DNA of 46,856 bases from Streptococcus phocae (GCF_001302265.1 NZ_LHQM01000001.1:1-46856); one strand, 5' to 3'. Positions 7,482 through 18,764 are shown, counted from the first letter of the stretch. Made by a program: numbers and translations. The notes: a model not told the origin generated them from the letters alone.

Positions 7482-10400
7482 ATGAATAAACGTATTTTTG
7501 TTGAGAAAAAATCAGATTTTCAGATTAAGGCTCAATCATTGCTAAAAGAATTAACCCATCACTTACAATTAAAAACAGTGACCGACTTACGCATTATCCA
7601 AGTCTATGATGTTTTTAATTTGGCAGATGATTTAGTGGCGCGTGCGCAAAAGCATATTTTTGCTGAGCAAGTGACGGATCATTTATTGACAGAAGAAGCT
7701 GTGCAAGATGCATTGGATAGCTACACTTTCTTTGCTATAGAGTCTTTGCCTGGACAATTTGACCAACGCGCAGCAAGTTCAAAAGAAGCTTTATTGTTAT
7801 TAGGTAGCTCTAGTGATGTCCATGTGTTCACCTCACAGCTTTACTTGGTGAATAAAGACAGTGATGCTACTGAAGTAGAAGCGTTAAAACAGTATTTATT
7901 AAATCCAGTTGATTCGCGGTTCAAAGATATTACGGCAGAACTTGTTTTTCATGAATTTTTAGCATCTGAAACAACAATTCCACGACTAGACGTGTTTGAA
8001 ACCTACGATGCCGAGGATTTTGCTCGTTACAAGTCGGAACAAGGTTTGGCTATGGAGGTAGCTGACTTACTCTTCATTCAAGATTATTTCAAGTCTATTG
8101 GGCGAGTTCCGACCGAGACAGAATTGAGAGTTTTAGACACTTATTGGTCAGATCATTGTCGTCATACGACTTTTGAGACAGAATTAAAGACAGTTGATTT
8201 TTCGGCTTCTAAATTTAAAGACCAACTCCAAGCGACTTATGATAAGTATTTAAACATGCGTGAAGAGCTTAGACGCTCGGAAAAGCCACAAACATTAATG
8301 GATATGGCTACTATTTTTGGACGATATGAGCGTGCACAGGGACGATTAGATGATATGGAAGTATCTGACGAAATCAATGCTTGCTCAGTTGCTATTGAGG
8401 TTGATGTTAATGGTGTCAAAGAGCCTTGGCTTTTGATGTTTAAAAACGAAACTCATAATCACCCAACAGAAATTGAACCTTTTGGAGGCGCTGCTACCTG
8501 TATTGGTGGAGCCATTCGTGACCCATTGTCAGGTCGTTCGTATGTTTACCAAGCGATGCGGATTTCTGGAGCAGGAGATATCACCGAACCTGTATCCGAA
8601 ACACGCAAGGGCAAGTTGCCACAACAAGTGATTTCCAAAACAGCTGCTCATGGGTATTCTTCATATGGTAATCAAATTGGCTTAGCCACGACATATGTCA
8701 AAGAGTATTTTCATCCAGGGTTTGTCGCTAAGAGAATGGAACTCGGAGCTGTTGTTGGTGCCGCTCCTAAAAGAAATGTTGTCCGTGAAAAACCAGAAGC
8801 AGGAGACCAAGTGATCCTTTTAGGAGGAAAAACAGGTCGTGATGGTATCGGTGGGGCTACAGGATCGTCTAAGGTTCAAACGATTGAGTCTGTAGAGACT
8901 GCAGGAGCAGAGGTTCAAAAAGGTAACGCTATCGAAGAGCGTAAAATTCAGCGTCTTTTTCGTGATGGTGATGTAACACGCCTCATTAAAAAATCAAATG
9001 ATTTTGGTGCAGGAGGTGTTTGTGTTGCTATCGGTGAATTAGCTGATGGTCTTGCCATTGACCTCAATAAAGTTCCTTTAAAATATCAAGGCTTAAACGG
9101 GACAGAAATAGCCATTTCAGAATCACAAGAACGCATGGCGGTTGTGGTTGCTCCAAGTGACGTTGACAGTTTTATTAGAGCATGTCATAAGGAAAACATT
9201 GATGCTGTTGTGGTTGCAACGGTTACTGAACGACCAAGTTTAGTCATGACCTGGAATGGTCAGACCATTGTTGATCTTGAACGCTCATTTTTAGACACGA
9301 ATGGTGTGCGCGTGGTAGTAGATGCAAGAGTTGTTGATAGCAATACTGCCTTACCAGAACAACGCAAGACATCATTAAATACCTTAGAAGCTGATACGAT
9401 AGAAGTTTTATCAGATCTTAATCATAGTAGCCAAAAGGGCTTACAGACTATTTTTGATAGTTCGGTTGGCCGTTCAACGGTTAATCACCCTCTGGGAGGT
9501 CGTTATCAAATTACACCGACAGAGGCATCCGTTCAAAAGCTCCCCGTTCAGCATGGGGTCACAACGACTGCTTCAGTTATTGCGCAAGGATACCATCCTT
9601 ATTTAGCAGAATGGTCTCCGTATCATGGTGCAGCATATGCTGTGATTGAAGCAACTGCACGATTGGCAGCAGCAGGAAGCCGTTGGTCTCAGGCACGTTT
9701 TTCTTATCAAGAATATTTCCAACGAATGGACAAGCAAGCAGACCGCTTTGGTCAACCTGTTTCAGCCTTGCTTGGTTCGATTGAAGCGCAGTTGCAATTA
9801 GGGCTACCTTCTATCGGAGGTAAGGACTCTATGTCAGGTACTTTTGAAGAATTGACTGTTCCACCAACCTTAGTTGCATTTGGGGTGACAACAGCAGATG
9901 TTAATCATGTGTTATCACCAGAATTTAAAACCGCTGGGGAATCTATTTACTATTTGCCAGGGCAAATTCTTTCAGAAGACATTGCCTTTGATGTGATCAA
10001 ACGGAATCTTGTCACCTTTGATGTCATCAAAGAAAAGCATCAAATTACCTCAGCTTCAGCAGTAAAATATGGAGGCGTGGTAGAGGCTCTTGCTTTAGCA
10101 ACATTTGGTAATCGTATTGGAGCAAATGTCGTGTTGTCAAACTTAGATCAGGCATTGAGTGCACAACTAGGAGGCTTCTTATTTACCTCAAAAGAAGTGA
10201 TTTCCGAAGCTATTAAAATTGGAGAAACGGTCTCTGAGTTTCAGGTGCAAGTAAATGAGTTAACCATGTCAGCAGACAAACTCTTAAAAGCATTTGAGAG
10301 GACATTAGAAGACGTTTACCCAACAGTGTTTGAACAGTCAGACCTTTTAGAAGAAGTACCCGCTGTTGTATCATCGTCAGTGATTAAAAACCAAAAGAAA

Positions 10401-11207
10401 GTTGCAAAACCATTGGTTTATATTCCAGTATTTCCTGGAACAAACTCTGAATACGATTCAGCTAAAGCTTTTGAGCAAGCTGGAGCAGAAGTTGCGCTCG
10501 TACCTTTTGTGACCTTAGATGAAGCAGCTATTGAAGCTTCTGTGGTTGAGATGGTAAAACATATTCAAAAAGCACAGATTCTTTTCTTTGCAGGAGGTTT
10601 CTCAGCAGCGGATGAGCCGGATGGATCGGCAAAATTCATTGTTAACATCTTGTTAAACGAGAAGGTTCGCCGTGCGATAGATGCTTTTGTTGATCGTGGT
10701 GGTCTAATTATTGGTATCTGTAATGGTTTCCAAGCTCTTGTCAAATCAGGTTTATTGCCTTATGGAAACTTTGAAGATGCTAATGAAACCAGTCCAACCC
10801 TCTTTTATAATGATGCCAACCAACACGTTGCCAAAATGGTTGAAACAAGAATAGCCAACACCAACTCTCCATGGTTGAATGGGGTAGCAGTTGGTGACAT
10901 TCACTCTATCCCAGTGTCACATGGCGAAGGAAAATTCGTGGTTACTGCGAAAGAGTTTGCAGAGCTAAGAGCTTATGGTCAAATTTTTAGTCAATATGTT
11001 GATTTTTCAGGTAAACCAAGTATGGATTCGAGGTATAATCCTAACGGCTCTCTCCACGCTATTGAAGGAATCACAAGTCGCAATGGTCAAATTATTGGGA
11101 AAATGGGGCATTCTGAACGTTATGAAGACGGTCTCTTTCAAAATATTCCTGGTCAAAAAGATCAACAGTTGTTTATATCAGCAGTGAATTATTTTACGAA
11201 AAATTAA
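7482..11207 (+). CDS. purL: Phosphoribosylformylglycinamidine synthase, large single-chain form
   Basis: 1241 residues. It makes FGAM from FGAR, glutamine and ATP. This is the long fused type usual in proteobacteria and eukaryotes, not the PurS/PurL/PurQ trio of Bacillus. The middle holds two PurM-like ATP-binding halves (NETHNHPTEIEPFGGAATC; LPSIGGKDSMSGTFEE). The C-terminal glutaminase begins near VYIPVFPGTNSEYDSAKAFE, with nucleophile C1080 in GICNGFQALV and the catalytic His/Glu side around PVSHGEGKF. RBS AAGGAA. A 124-base spacer with a perfect 8-bp hairpin separates it from purF. Confidence 0.97.
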   Translation: MNKRIFVEKKSDFQIKAQSLLKELTHHLQLKTVTDLRIIQVYDVFNLADDLVARAQKHIFAEQVTDHLLTEEAVQDALDSYTFFAIESLPGQFDQRAASSKEALLLLGSSSDVHVFTSQLYLVNKDSDATEVEALKQYLLNPVDSRFKDITAELVFHEFLASETTIPRLDVFETYDAEDFARYKSEQGLAMEVADLLFIQDYFKSIGRVPTETELRVLDTYWSDHCRHTTFETELKTVDFSASKFKDQLQATYDKYLNMREELRRSEKPQTLMDMATIFGRYERAQGRLDDMEVSDEINACSVAIEVDVNGVKEPWLLMFKNETHNHPTEIEPFGGAATCIGGAIRDPLSGRSYVYQAMRISGAGDITEPVSETRKGKLPQQVISKTAAHGYSSYGNQIGLATTYVKEYFHPGFVAKRMELGAVVGAAPKRNVVREKPEAGDQVILLGGKTGRDGIGGATGSSKVQTIESVETAGAEVQKGNAIEERKIQRLFRDGDVTRLIKKSNDFGAGGVCVAIGELADGLAIDLNKVPLKYQGLNGTEIAISESQERMAVVVAPSDVDSFIRACHKENIDAVVVATVTERPSLVMTWNGQTIVDLERSFLDTNGVRVVVDARVVDSNTALPEQRKTSLNTLEADTIEVLSDLNHSSQKGLQTIFDSSVGRSTVNHPLGGRYQITPTEASVQKLPVQHGVTTTASVIAQGYHPYLAEWSPYHGAAYAVIEATARLAAAGSRWSQARFSYQEYFQRMDKQADRFGQPVSALLGSIEAQLQLGLPSIGGKDSMSGTFEELTVPPTLVAFGVTTADVNHVLSPEFKTAGESIYYLPGQILSEDIAFDVIKRNLVTFDVIKEKHQITSASAVKYGGVVEALALATFGNRIGANVVLSNLDQALSAQLGGFLFTSKEVISEAIKIGETVSEFQVQVNELTMSADKLLKAFERTLEDVYPTVFEQSDLLEEVPAVVSSSVIKNQKKVAKPLVYIPVFPGTNSEYDSAKAFEQAGAEVALVPFVTLDEAAIEASVVEMVKHIQKAQILFFAGGFSAADEPDGSAKFIVNILLNEKVRRAIDAFVDRGGLIIGICNGFQALVKSGLLPYGNFEDANETSPTLFYNDANQHVAKMVETRIANTNSPWLNGVAVGDIHSIPVSHGEGKFVVTAKEFAELRAYGQIFSQYVDFSGKPSMDSRYNPNGSLHAIEGITSRNGQIIGKMGHSERYEDGLFQNIPGQKDQQLFISAVNYFTKN

Positions 11208-11251
11208 GCTGAACCATTTGGTGATTTCAAAACAGAATCAATGTCTAAGTC

Positions 11252-11273
11252 TTGACTGTTATGAGACAGTCAA
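11252..11273 (+). other. Hairpin between purL and purF
   Basis: TTGACTGT and ACAGTCAA form a perfect 8-bp stem with a 6-base loop, without a T run. It may be an mRNA processing or stability element or a weak attenuator; there is no direct evidence for either. Confidence 0.5.
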
Positions 11274-11331
11274 GGAGTAGCGCTGATTATTAAAAATAAA
11301 GGGTAAAAGCCCTACTCATATAGAGGTAAAA

Positions 11332-12786
11332 ATGACATACGAAGTAAAATCTCTCAATGAAGAGTGTGGTGTTTTTGGGATATGGGGTCATCCTCATGCC
11401 GCTCAAGTCACCTATTTTGGACTACATAGTCTACAACACCGAGGTCAAGAAGGAGCAGGGATTGTTTCGAATGATCAAGGACAACTCCATCAGCATCGAG
11501 ATATCGGCTTATTATCAGACGTCTTTAAAAATCAAGATGATTTAAATAAATTAACCGGAGACTCAGCGATTGGGCATGTTCGCTATGCAACTGCGGGAAC
11601 AGCATCAATCAATAACATTCAGCCCTTTTTGTATCAGTTTACAGATGCTCAATTTGGTCTTTGTCACAATGGAAATCTAACCAACGCCCTCTCATTGAAA
11701 AAAGAGCTAGAACGTGAAGGAGCCATTTTTAATGCCTCGTCTGACACAGAAATTTTGATGCATTTGATTCGTCGAAGCCATCATCCTGATTTTATTGGCA
11801 AGGTCAAAGAAGCACTAAATACGGTCAAGGGTGGTTTTGCTTACCTACTCATGACGGAGGATAAGTTGATTGCAGCGCTTGACCCAAATGGGTTTAGACC
11901 TCTTTCAATCGGGCAAATGAAAAATGGTGCTTGGGTGGTCTCTAGTGAAACCTGTGCTTTTGAAGTTATTGGAGCGCAGTGGGTACGAGATGTTATGCCT
12001 GGCGAGATGATTATCATCGATGATACAGGAATCACGTATGACCGATACACGACTGAGACCCAGTTAGCGATTTGTTCTATGGAATACGTCTACTTTGCAC
12101 GTCCTGATTCTACTATCTATGGGGTTAATGTCCACACCGCTCGTAAAGAAATGGGAAAAAGGCTGGCGCAGGAATTTAAACATGAAGCAGACATAGTGGT
12201 TGGTGTGCCCAATTCATCTTTGTCAGCAGCCATGGGGTTTGCAGAAGAATCGGGTCTTCCAAACGAAATGGGACTGGTCAAGAATCAATACACCCAGAGG
12301 ACCTTTATCCAGCCAACTCAAGAGTTGCGTGAACAGGGTGTTCGTATGAAATTATCAGCTGTTTCAGGAGTTGTTAAAGGCAAGCGCGTGGTAATGATCG
12401 ACGATTCCATTGTTCGTGGAACCACTTCGCGTCGTATTGTCAATCTATTGCGTGAGGCAGGTGCAACAGAGGTGCACGTTGCTATTGGCAGTCCTGAATT
12501 AAAATACCCGTGCTTTTATGGGATTGATATTCAGACCCGACGGGAATTGATTTCTGCCAATCATACGGTAGATGAGGTTTGTGACATTATTAGAGCAGAT
12601 AGCCTTACCTATTTATCCTTAGACGGTATGGTAGACGCTATCGGTTTGGACACAGATGCCCCTAATGGTGGTTTGTGTGTGGCCTACTTTGATGGCAAAT
12701 ACCCAACGCCACTGTATGATTACGAGGAAGAGTACCTTCGTAGTTTGGAAGAAAAAACCAGTTTTTACATTGAAAAAGTAAAATAG
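11332..12786 (+). CDS. purF: Amidophosphoribosyltransferase
   Basis: 484 residues. It commits PRPP to purines by making phosphoribosylamine from glutamine. An 11-residue propeptide precedes nucleophile C12 ([10 protein letters not shown]), so self-cleavage is expected. Glutaminase motif [10 protein letters not shown] and PRPP motif [14 protein letters not shown] are intact. It resembles the Bacillus type that carries a 4Fe-4S cluster: cysteines in [14 protein letters not shown] and YPCFYGID are kept, but the C-terminal pair reads NGGLC where, as I recall, Bacillus has NCGQC. One cluster ligand therefore appears to be glycine. Confidence 0.96.
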   Translation: MTYEVKSLNEECGVFGIWGHPHAAQVTYFGLHSLQHRGQEGAGIVSNDQGQLHQHRDIGLLSDVFKNQDDLNKLTGDSAIGHVRYATAGTASINNIQPFLYQFTDAQFGLCHNGNLTNALSLKKELEREGAIFNASSDTEILMHLIRRSHHPDFIGKVKEALNTVKGGFAYLLMTEDKLIAALDPNGFRPLSIGQMKNGAWVVSSETCAFEVIGAQWVRDVMPGEMIIIDDTGITYDRYTTETQLAICSMEYVYFARPDSTIYGVNVHTARKEMGKRLAQEFKHEADIVVGVPNSSLSAAMGFAEESGLPNEMGLVKNQYTQRTFIQPTQELREQGVRMKLSAVSGVVKGKRVVMIDDSIVRGTTSRRIVNLLREAGATEVHVAIGSPELKYPCFYGIDIQTRRELISANHTVDEVCDIIRADSLTYLSLDGMVDAIGLDTDAPNGGLCVAYFDGKYPTPLYDYEEEYLRSLEEKTSFYIEKVK

Positions 12787-12901
12787 CGACAAGGGATTTT
12801 TGAGAGATGAGGTTATCAGCTTCTATTTTGAGGCTATTGCCAGAGGTTTCTCTTAAAAAAGTTTCTTGCGCTGCTATTTTCAAAACAGAAAGAAGAAAAA
12901 T

Positions 12902-13921
12902 ATGTCTAAAAATGCTTATGCTCAGTCAGGTGTTGACGTTGAAGCAGGTTATGAAGTTGTTGAACGAATCAAAAAGCACGTCGCTCGCACGGAACGCGCG
13001 GGTGCTATGGGTGCTCTAGGAGGCTTTGGGGGCATGTTTGACCTGTCGCAAACAGGTGTCAAGGAACCTGTCTTGATTTCAGGTACAGATGGTGTAGGCA
13101 CAAAACTCATGCTAGCCATTCAGTACAACAAGCATGATACTATCGGTCAGGATTGTGTTGCCATGTGTGTTAATGACATCATTGCAGCAGGAGCAGAGCC
13201 ACTTTATTTTCTAGACTACATTGCCACAGGAAAAAACGAACCAGAAAAGCTTGAGCAAGTGGTCGCTGGTGTTGCAGAAGGGTGCGTTCAAGCAGGAGCA
13301 GCACTCATTGGTGGTGAAACAGCTGAAATGCCTGGCATGTATGGTCAAGATGATTATGACCTTGCAGGTTTTGCGGTAGGTATCGCTGAAAAATCACAAA
13401 TTATTGATGGTAGTAAGGTCGCTTCGGGAGACGTTCTTCTCGGTCTTGCTTCAAGTGGTATCCACTCAAATGGTTATTCCTTAGTTCGTCGTGTTTTTGC
13501 AGATCATACGGGTGATGAGATGCTTCCGGAATTAGATGGCAAAGGCTTAAAAGAAGTGCTTTTAGAGCCGACACGTATTTATGTTAAAGCGGTACTTCCT
13601 TTGGTTAAAGAAGGCTTGGTAAACGGGATTGCACATATCACAGGTGGTGGTTTTGTTGAAAATATTCCTAGAATGTTTAGTGACCACTTAGCTGCTGAGA
13701 TTGATGAGACTAAAGTACCTGTGCTACCAATTTTCCAAGTGATTGAGCAATTAGGAGACATTGATCATCATGAAATGTTTGAAATCTTTAACATGGGAAT
13801 TGGACTAGTGCTTGCGGTCAAACCAGAAAATGTTGAGCGTGTCAAAGCATTGCTTAATGAACCAGTTTATGAGATTGGGCGCATTGTCGATAAAACGACT
13901 GAGCGTGTTGTGATTAAATGA
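12902..13921 (+). CDS. purM: Phosphoribosylformylglycinamidine cyclo-ligase (AIR synthetase)
   Basis: 339 residues. It closes the imidazole ring of FGAM to give AIR, using ATP. Motifs: [46 protein letters not shown] and the HITGGGF(V)EN(I)PR region. I chose the ATG at 12902 ([12 protein letters not shown]), which starts the conserved domain; an in-frame ATG at 12866 would add 12 non-conserved residues. RBS AGAAAGAAG. The last four bases overlap the purN start. Confidence 0.96.
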   Translation: MSKNAYAQSGVDVEAGYEVVERIKKHVARTERAGAMGALGGFGGMFDLSQTGVKEPVLISGTDGVGTKLMLAIQYNKHDTIGQDCVAMCVNDIIAAGAEPLYFLDYIATGKNEPEKLEQVVAGVAEGCVQAGAALIGGETAEMPGMYGQDDYDLAGFAVGIAEKSQIIDGSKVASGDVLLGLASSGIHSNGYSLVRRVFADHTGDEMLPELDGKGLKEVLLEPTRIYVKAVLPLVKEGLVNGIAHITGGGFVENIPRMFSDHLAAEIDETKVPVLPIFQVIEQLGDIDHHEMFEIFNMGIGLVLAVKPENVERVKALLNEPVYEIGRIVDKTTERVVIK

Positions 13922-14478
13922 ATAAAAAGATAGCTATTTTTGCATCTGGCAACGGGTCTAATTTTCAGGTAATTGCAGAACAATTTCCGGTTGCCTTTGT
14001 GTTCTCAGATAAACCTGACGCATATGTGCTAGAGCGAGCCCGTATTTTGGGAGTGCCAGCATATCATTTTGAGCTTAAAGCATTTGAGACAAAGCAAGCC
14101 TATGAAAATGCTTTGGTGAGTTTGCTAGAGGAGCATCAGATTGATTTGGTGGTTTTAGCAGGATATATGAAAATTGTTGGTGAGCGCTTGTTAGCGGCTT
14201 ATGAAGGACGAATGATTAACATTCACCCAGCTTATTTACCTGAGTTTCCGGGCGCCCATGGGATAGAGGATGCTTGGGATGCTGGAGTTGCTCAGTCTGG
14301 GGTGACGGTACATTGGATTGATGGTGGCATTGATACTGGTCAAATCATCCAACAAGTACGCGTGCCACGCCTGGCAGGTGATTGCTTTGAAGACTTTGAA
14401 GCAAGAATTCACGACGCAGAGTATAAGCTTTATCCAGAAGTCTTGATGGCTCTAGGTGTTGAAAAAAAGCCTCTCTAG
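13918..14478 (+). CDS. purN: Phosphoribosylglycinamide formyltransferase
   Basis: 186 residues. It transfers a formyl group from 10-formyl-THF to GAR. Motifs: ASGNGSNFQ (nucleotide loop), [17 protein letters not shown] (catalytic Asn/His) and the later aspartate in [11 protein letters not shown]. It overlaps purM by ATGA and is probably translationally coupled to it. Confidence 0.96.
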   Translation: MNKKIAIFASGNGSNFQVIAEQFPVAFVFSDKPDAYVLERARILGVPAYHFELKAFETKQAYENALVSLLEEHQIDLVVLAGYMKIVGERLLAAYEGRMINIHPAYLPEFPGAHGIEDAWDAGVAQSGVTVHWIDGGIDTGQIIQQVRVPRLAGDCFEDFEARIHDAEYKLYPEVLMALGVEKKPL

Positions 14479-14560
14479 CAGACGAGCAAGGACCGAATCT
14501 TTGGTAACTTCCTGTATGACGTAGGGTTACTAGCTGTATTTTAATTAAGGAGAATAAAAA

Positions 14561-16108
14561 ATGACGAAACGTGCACTAATTAGTGTCTCAGATAAAACGG
14601 GGATTGTAGATTTTGCTCAGGAACTAAAAAACCGTGGTTGGGAAATCATTTCCACAGGAGGCACAAGAGTAGCTTTAGAAAAAGCAGGTGTCACGACTAT
14701 TGCGATTGATGATGTGACGGGTTTTCCTGAAATGATGGATGGACGTGTCAAAACTCTCCACCCGAATATTCACGGTGGTTTGTTGGCGCGTCGCGATTTA
14801 GACAGTCACCTAGAAGCTGCTAAGGCTAACAATATTGACTTGATTGATCTTGTGGTGGTTAACTTGTATCCGTTTAAAGAAACCATTGCACGACCAGATG
14901 TTACCTACGGACAAGCGGTTGAAAACGTTGATATTGGTGGTCCTTCGATGCTTCGGTCTGCAGCAAAAAACCATGACAGCGTGACAGTGGTTGTTGACCC
15001 AAGTGACTACACAGGTGTTCTTGCAGAGCTAAGAACTGATGGGGAAACGACTTATGAGACACGTCAGCGGTTAGCAGCTAAGGTTTTTCGCCATACAGCA
15101 GCTTATGATGCGTTGATTGCTGAGTATTTTACAGCACAAGTTGGAGAAAACAAGCCCGAAAAACTGACATTGACTTATGATTTGAAGCAAGAAATGCGTT
15201 ACGGGGAAAACCCACAACAGCATGCTGATTTTTATCAAAAGGCTTTGCCGACAGCATACTCGATTGCCTCAGCTAAGCAACTAAATGGCAAGGAATTATC
15301 ATTTAATAATATTCGTGATGCAGATGCAGCGATTCGTATTATTCGTGATTTCAAAGACCGCCCAACAGTTGTTGCCCTCAAACACATGAATCCTTGTGGC
15401 ATTGGGCAAGCAGGGGATATTGAGACGGCTTGGGACTTTGCTTATGAAGCAGACCCTGTGTCGATTTTTGGTGGCATTGTGGTTTTGAATCGCGAAGTAG
15501 ACGCAGCGACCGCTCAAAAAATGCATGGCATCTTTTTAGAAATTATTATTGCACCAAGTTATTCTGACGAAGCGCTAGCCATTTTAACAACGAATAAAAA
15601 GAATCTTCGTTTGCTAGAATTGCCATTTGATGAGCAGAATGCTAGTGAAATAGAAGCTGAATATACAGGTGTTGTTGGAGGCATGCTGGTCCAAAATCAA
15701 GACGTTATTGAAGAAAAAGCAGAGACATGGCAAGTAGTGACCAAGCGTCAACCAAGTGAGCAGGAAAAAGAAGCCTTAGAATTTGCCTGGAAATCCATTA
15801 AATATGTCAAGTCAAATGGTATTTTGATTGCCAATGATCACATGACATTGGGTGTAGGACCTGGTCAAACCAACCGTGTGGGCTCTGTTCGGATTGCTAT
15901 CGAGCAAGCTAAGAATCGTTTGGAAGGCGCAGCCCTAGCTAGTGATGCTTTCTTTCCTTTTGCTGATAATATTGAAGAAATTGCTGCCGCAGGCATTAAG
16001 GCTATTATTCAGCCTGGTGGTTCTATTCGAGACCAAGATTCTATTGATATGGCCGACCAACATGGCATTACAATGGTCTTTACAGGAGTGAGACATTTTA
16101 GACATTAA
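14561..16108 (+). CDS. purH: Bifunctional AICAR transformylase / IMP cyclohydrolase
   Basis: 515 residues. It performs the last two steps to IMP. The N-terminal cyclohydrolase (about 1-195) shows [35 protein letters not shown] and VVVNLYPF. The C-terminal transformylase shows [12 protein letters not shown], the [10 protein letters not shown] motif with the catalytic Lys-His, and [25 protein letters not shown]. It ends the first purine block; a bidirectional terminator separates it from the convergent CHAP gene. Confidence 0.97.
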   Translation: MTKRALISVSDKTGIVDFAQELKNRGWEIISTGGTRVALEKAGVTTIAIDDVTGFPEMMDGRVKTLHPNIHGGLLARRDLDSHLEAAKANNIDLIDLVVVNLYPFKETIARPDVTYGQAVENVDIGGPSMLRSAAKNHDSVTVVVDPSDYTGVLAELRTDGETTYETRQRLAAKVFRHTAAYDALIAEYFTAQVGENKPEKLTLTYDLKQEMRYGENPQQHADFYQKALPTAYSIASAKQLNGKELSFNNIRDADAAIRIIRDFKDRPTVVALKHMNPCGIGQAGDIETAWDFAYEADPVSIFGGIVVLNREVDAATAQKMHGIFLEIIIAPSYSDEALAILTTNKKNLRLLELPFDEQNASEIEAEYTGVVGGMLVQNQDVIEEKAETWQVVTKRQPSEQEKEALEFAWKSIKYVKSNGILIANDHMTLGVGPGQTNRVGSVRIAIEQAKNRLEGAALASDAFFPFADNIEEIAAAGIKAIIQPGGSIRDQDSIDMADQHGITMVFTGVRHFRH

Positions 16109-16133
16109 ACTCATTAACATCATTTTCTGATAA

Positions 16134-16170
16134 AAAATACCGTTTGACGCGATTGGTCAAACGGTATTTT
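16134..16170. terminator. Bidirectional terminator between purH and the CHAP gene
   Basis: A perfect 15-bp stem (AAAATACCGTTTGAC with GTCAAACGGTATTTT) around a 7-base loop. A/T runs on both flanks let it serve both convergent genes. Confidence 0.95.
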
Positions 16171-16187
16171 AATGTTTAGTTGAGTGT

Positions 16188-17333
16188 TTAGATTTTTTTG
16201 GCCTTGTCTGTACTTACCCATGTTCCACGTGAACCAATTTGGACATAAATACCATTCGATGGTTTGTCAACTTTTAGAACCTTATAGGTTCCAGGAATAG
16301 AGAAGTATTCACCTGGTCGAAGGATCTGGTCTCCAGTAATATTGCCAGCAGCATCGGTTTCATTGACAGGGGTTGGGTCAATGAGGTTATAGTGAGTGGG
16401 ATCACCTCCTGCTAAACTAGCACTAGTGACGAGATTTCCTTGGACACTAGTGACTTGGAAAGCCTCAGGAAATGATACGGTGTCGCCTACTGTGATATTG
16501 ACAGTGACCGTTTCAGAAACAGACGGTTTACTTGGCGAAGGCTGTTCTGCTATTTTTCGGATAGGGATATAGCGACGATTTCCAGAAAAGCTAAGGTAGC
16601 TAATCCATTCATAGCCCTCGGCTGTCACGACTTGATCATAATGAACGGATTGCCCAGTATCATAGTGAGTCAAATCAGGGCTTGATAATTTGGGTTCGCC
16701 TTTAATAGGACTTTTACTTGTGAAATGGTAGGTTCCGCTTTGTGCAAGTGACGTTGCGGTTTCAGGTTTTTCTTGGCTAATCGGCTGAACCTGATGACTA
16801 ACTATTGTGTTGAGGTCTTTAAAGTGAATATAGCCACTCACATGATTTTTATGAATTGTTCGTTTATGGTATTTTTCGGGACCTTGCCCAGCGTTGTAAT
16901 TATATTCTTCAATAGTGACGTAATCGCCCTTGATATCTGCGACCCAAGCCACATGACCATATAAAGCATGAGACTGATTGATGCCTTTGTCCCACCAGGC
17001 AACCGCACCAATTTTTGGGGTTTTATTGACTTGATAGCCTTGGTTTCTGGCAATATGTCCCCAAGAATCAGCGTTGCCATACCCTCTTGGGAGACTAAAC
17101 CCGTTAGCAGAGCTCAATCGAAAAGCTACAAATGAGGTGCATTGGCGCAAATACATGTTCCAAGAGTCAATGCCAAACCCTTTCTTCCACTTAGTCGGGT
17201 AATTATCTCCCAAAACGGCAGCATGAACAACACCAGACGGAGTGGTAGTAAAGGGAGATGCCAGAGATGATACGGCACCATTAAGACTTAAAAGGATTGC
17301 TCCTGAAACTAAAAATTGACGATATGTTTTCAT
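16188..17333 (-). CDS. Secreted CHAP / SH3 cell-wall-associated protein
   Basis: 381 residues. A signal peptide ends near VVHAA (about residue 38). The CHAP domain follows (about 55-175) with C65 (LRQCTSFVAF), H127 (YGHVAWV) and an acidic residue in VTIEEYNYN, so it is probably an active amidase or endopeptidase on peptidoglycan. An SH3b-like wall-binding domain covers about 200-267. The C-terminal 100 residues form a beta-rich module I do not recognise. The RBS AGGAGG is strong. It is the only minus-strand gene in the window and splits the purine genes between purH and purD; S. pyogenes has, from memory, a similar gene here, so the arrangement is old. The substrate bond is not determined. 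Confidence 0.88.
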   Translation of the reverse strand: MKTYRQFLVSGAILLSLNGAVSSLASPFTTTPSGVVHAAVLGDNYPTKWKKGFGIDSWNMYLRQCTSFVAFRLSSANGFSLPRGYGNADSWGHIARNQGYQVNKTPKIGAVAWWDKGINQSHALYGHVAWVADIKGDYVTIEEYNYNAGQGPEKYHKRTIHKNHVSGYIHFKDLNTIVSHQVQPISQEKPETATSLAQSGTYHFTSKSPIKGEPKLSSPDLTHYDTGQSVHYDQVVTAEGYEWISYLSFSGNRRYIPIRKIAEQPSPSKPSVSETVTVNITVGDTVSFPEAFQVTSVQGNLVTSASLAGGDPTHYNLIDPTPVNETDAAGNITGDQILRPGEYFSIPGTYKVLKVDKPSNGIYVQIGSRGTWVSTDKAKKI

Positions 17334-17452
17334 TCATTTCCTCCTGTAACTTACTATTCGAAAGACAAGAGAGAAAAAGATGAGTCTTTTTCAAAAATTA
17401 GAAGCAATCAATAGGGGTTGTCAGATGATTACTAGCATAATCTTTCTTTTTT

Positions 17453-17495
17453 ACGAACAAATATGTTATAATATCTATATAAAATTCGTATTATG
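17453..17495 (+). promoter_or_regulatory. purD promoter with PurBox-like sequences
   Basis: ACGAACAAAT (17453-17462) resembles the PurBox core. The -10 TATAAT is at 17467-17472. ATAATACGAATTTT on the opposite strand (17481-17494) is a second, inverted match. Here the boxes flank the -10, unlike the upstream position at purC, so repression or a different geometry is possible. The divergent CHAP promoter should lie between 17340 and 17450, but I cannot point to convincing boxes. Confidence 0.5.
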
Positions 17496-17504
17496 GAGTG
17501 TGTC

Positions 17505-18764
17505 ATGAAATTACTTGTTGTGGGTTCTGGTGGTCGCGAACATGCGATTGCTAAAAAGTTACTGGATTCTGATTGTGTTGATACTGTGTTTGTAGCGCCT
17601 GGAAACGACGGGATGCTTACTGATGGTATAGAAATAGTAAATATCGATATTTCCGAACATTCCGCTTTGATTGATTTTGCAAAAACTAATGAAATCGCAT
17701 GGACTTTTATCGGACCTGATGATGCATTAGCAGCAGGAATTGTTGATGCGTTTAACCAAGCAGGTCTCAAAGCATTTGGACCAAGTCGCTTGGCGGCAGA
17801 GCTTGAGTGGTCTAAGGACTTTGCTAAGGAAATCATGGTCAAATACAAGGTACCAACCGCAGCCTATGCCACATTTTCAGATTTTGATAAAGCAAAAGCC
17901 TATATTGAACAAAAAGGAGCGCCAATTGTGGTCAAAGCCGATGGCTTAGCACTTGGAAAAGGTGTTGTGGTGGCAGAAACAGTTGATGAAGCTATCGCTG
18001 CTGCAGAAGAAATGCTCTTAGACAATAAGTTTGGAGATTCTGGGGCAAGGGTTGTTATTGAGGAATTTCTTGTTGGCGAAGAGTTTTCACTGTTTGCCTT
18101 TGTCAATGGGGACCAATTTTATGTGATGCCACCCGCTCAGGATCACAAAAGGGCCTTTGATGGTGATCAGGGACCTAATACAGGAGGTATGGGAGCTTAT
18201 TCACCAGTACCACAGTTGCCTCAATCAGTAGTAGACACGGCTATCGAAACCATTATCAAACCAGTTTTAAAGGGTATGATTGCAGAAGGTCGCCCTTACT
18301 TAGGGATTTTATACGCAGGGCTTATTTTAACAGCTGATGGGCCTAAGGTCATTGAGTTTAATGCACGGTTTGGTGACCCAGAAACACAAGTCATTTTGCC
18401 ACGATTGACCTCGGATTTTGCACAAAATCTGACTGATATTCTTATGAAAAAAGAACCTAACATCACTTGGTCTGAACATGGCGTAACCCTAGGAGTTGTT
18501 GTAGCTTCAGAGGGGTATCCGATGGTCTATGAAAAAGGTGTCAGCTTACCGCCTAAAACAACAGGAGAGGTTGTGACTTACTATGCAGGGGTAAAAGGTT
18601 CTGAAACAGGCCATGAACTAGTGTCCAATGGTGGGCGTGTTTATATGTTGGTAACATCAGAAAAAACCGTCAAAGCTGCACAAGACACGATATACCAAAC
18701 CTTATCACAACAAGAAACAACTGGTTTATTTTACAGAACAGATATTGGGAGCAAAGCCTTATGA
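17505..18764 (+). CDS. purD: Phosphoribosylamine-glycine ligase (GAR synthetase)
   Basis: 419 residues, ATP-grasp. It joins glycine to phosphoribosylamine. Motifs: [53 protein letters not shown] and the metal-binding [13 protein letters not shown] chose the ATG at 17505, with GGAG seven bases upstream; an in-frame ATG at 17493 lies before that RBS. It heads purD-purE-purK, whose frames overlap. Confidence 0.97.
   Translation: MKLLVVGSGGREHAIAKKLLDSDCVDTVFVAPGNDGMLTDGIEIVNIDISEHSALIDFAKTNEIAWTFIGPDDALAAGIVDAFNQAGLKAFGPSRLAAELEWSKDFAKEIMVKYKVPTAAYATFSDFDKAKAYIEQKGAPIVVKADGLALGKGVVVAETVDEAIAAAEEMLLDNKFGDSGARVVIEEFLVGEEFSLFAFVNGDQFYVMPPAQDHKRAFDGDQGPNTGGMGAYSPVPQLPQSVVDTAIETIIKPVLKGMIAEGRPYLGILYAGLILTADGPKVIEFNARFGDPETQVILPRLTSDFAQNLTDILMKKEPNITWSEHGVTLGVVVASEGYPMVYEKGVSLPPKTTGEVVTYYAGVKGSETGHELVSNGGRVYMLVTSEKTVKAAQDTIYQTLSQQETTGLFYRTDIGSKAL

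Noticed and set aside
12807..13019. Open frame of 70 residues between purF and purM
   Set aside because: It runs out of frame into purM and has no recognisable domain or RBS; treated as a shadow.
17481..17494. TACGAATT on the minus strand as a SigX (cin-box) promoter of the CHAP gene
   Set aside because: One mismatch to TACGAATA, no flanking features of late competence promoters, and about 150 bases from the gene; the PurBox reading is at least as good.
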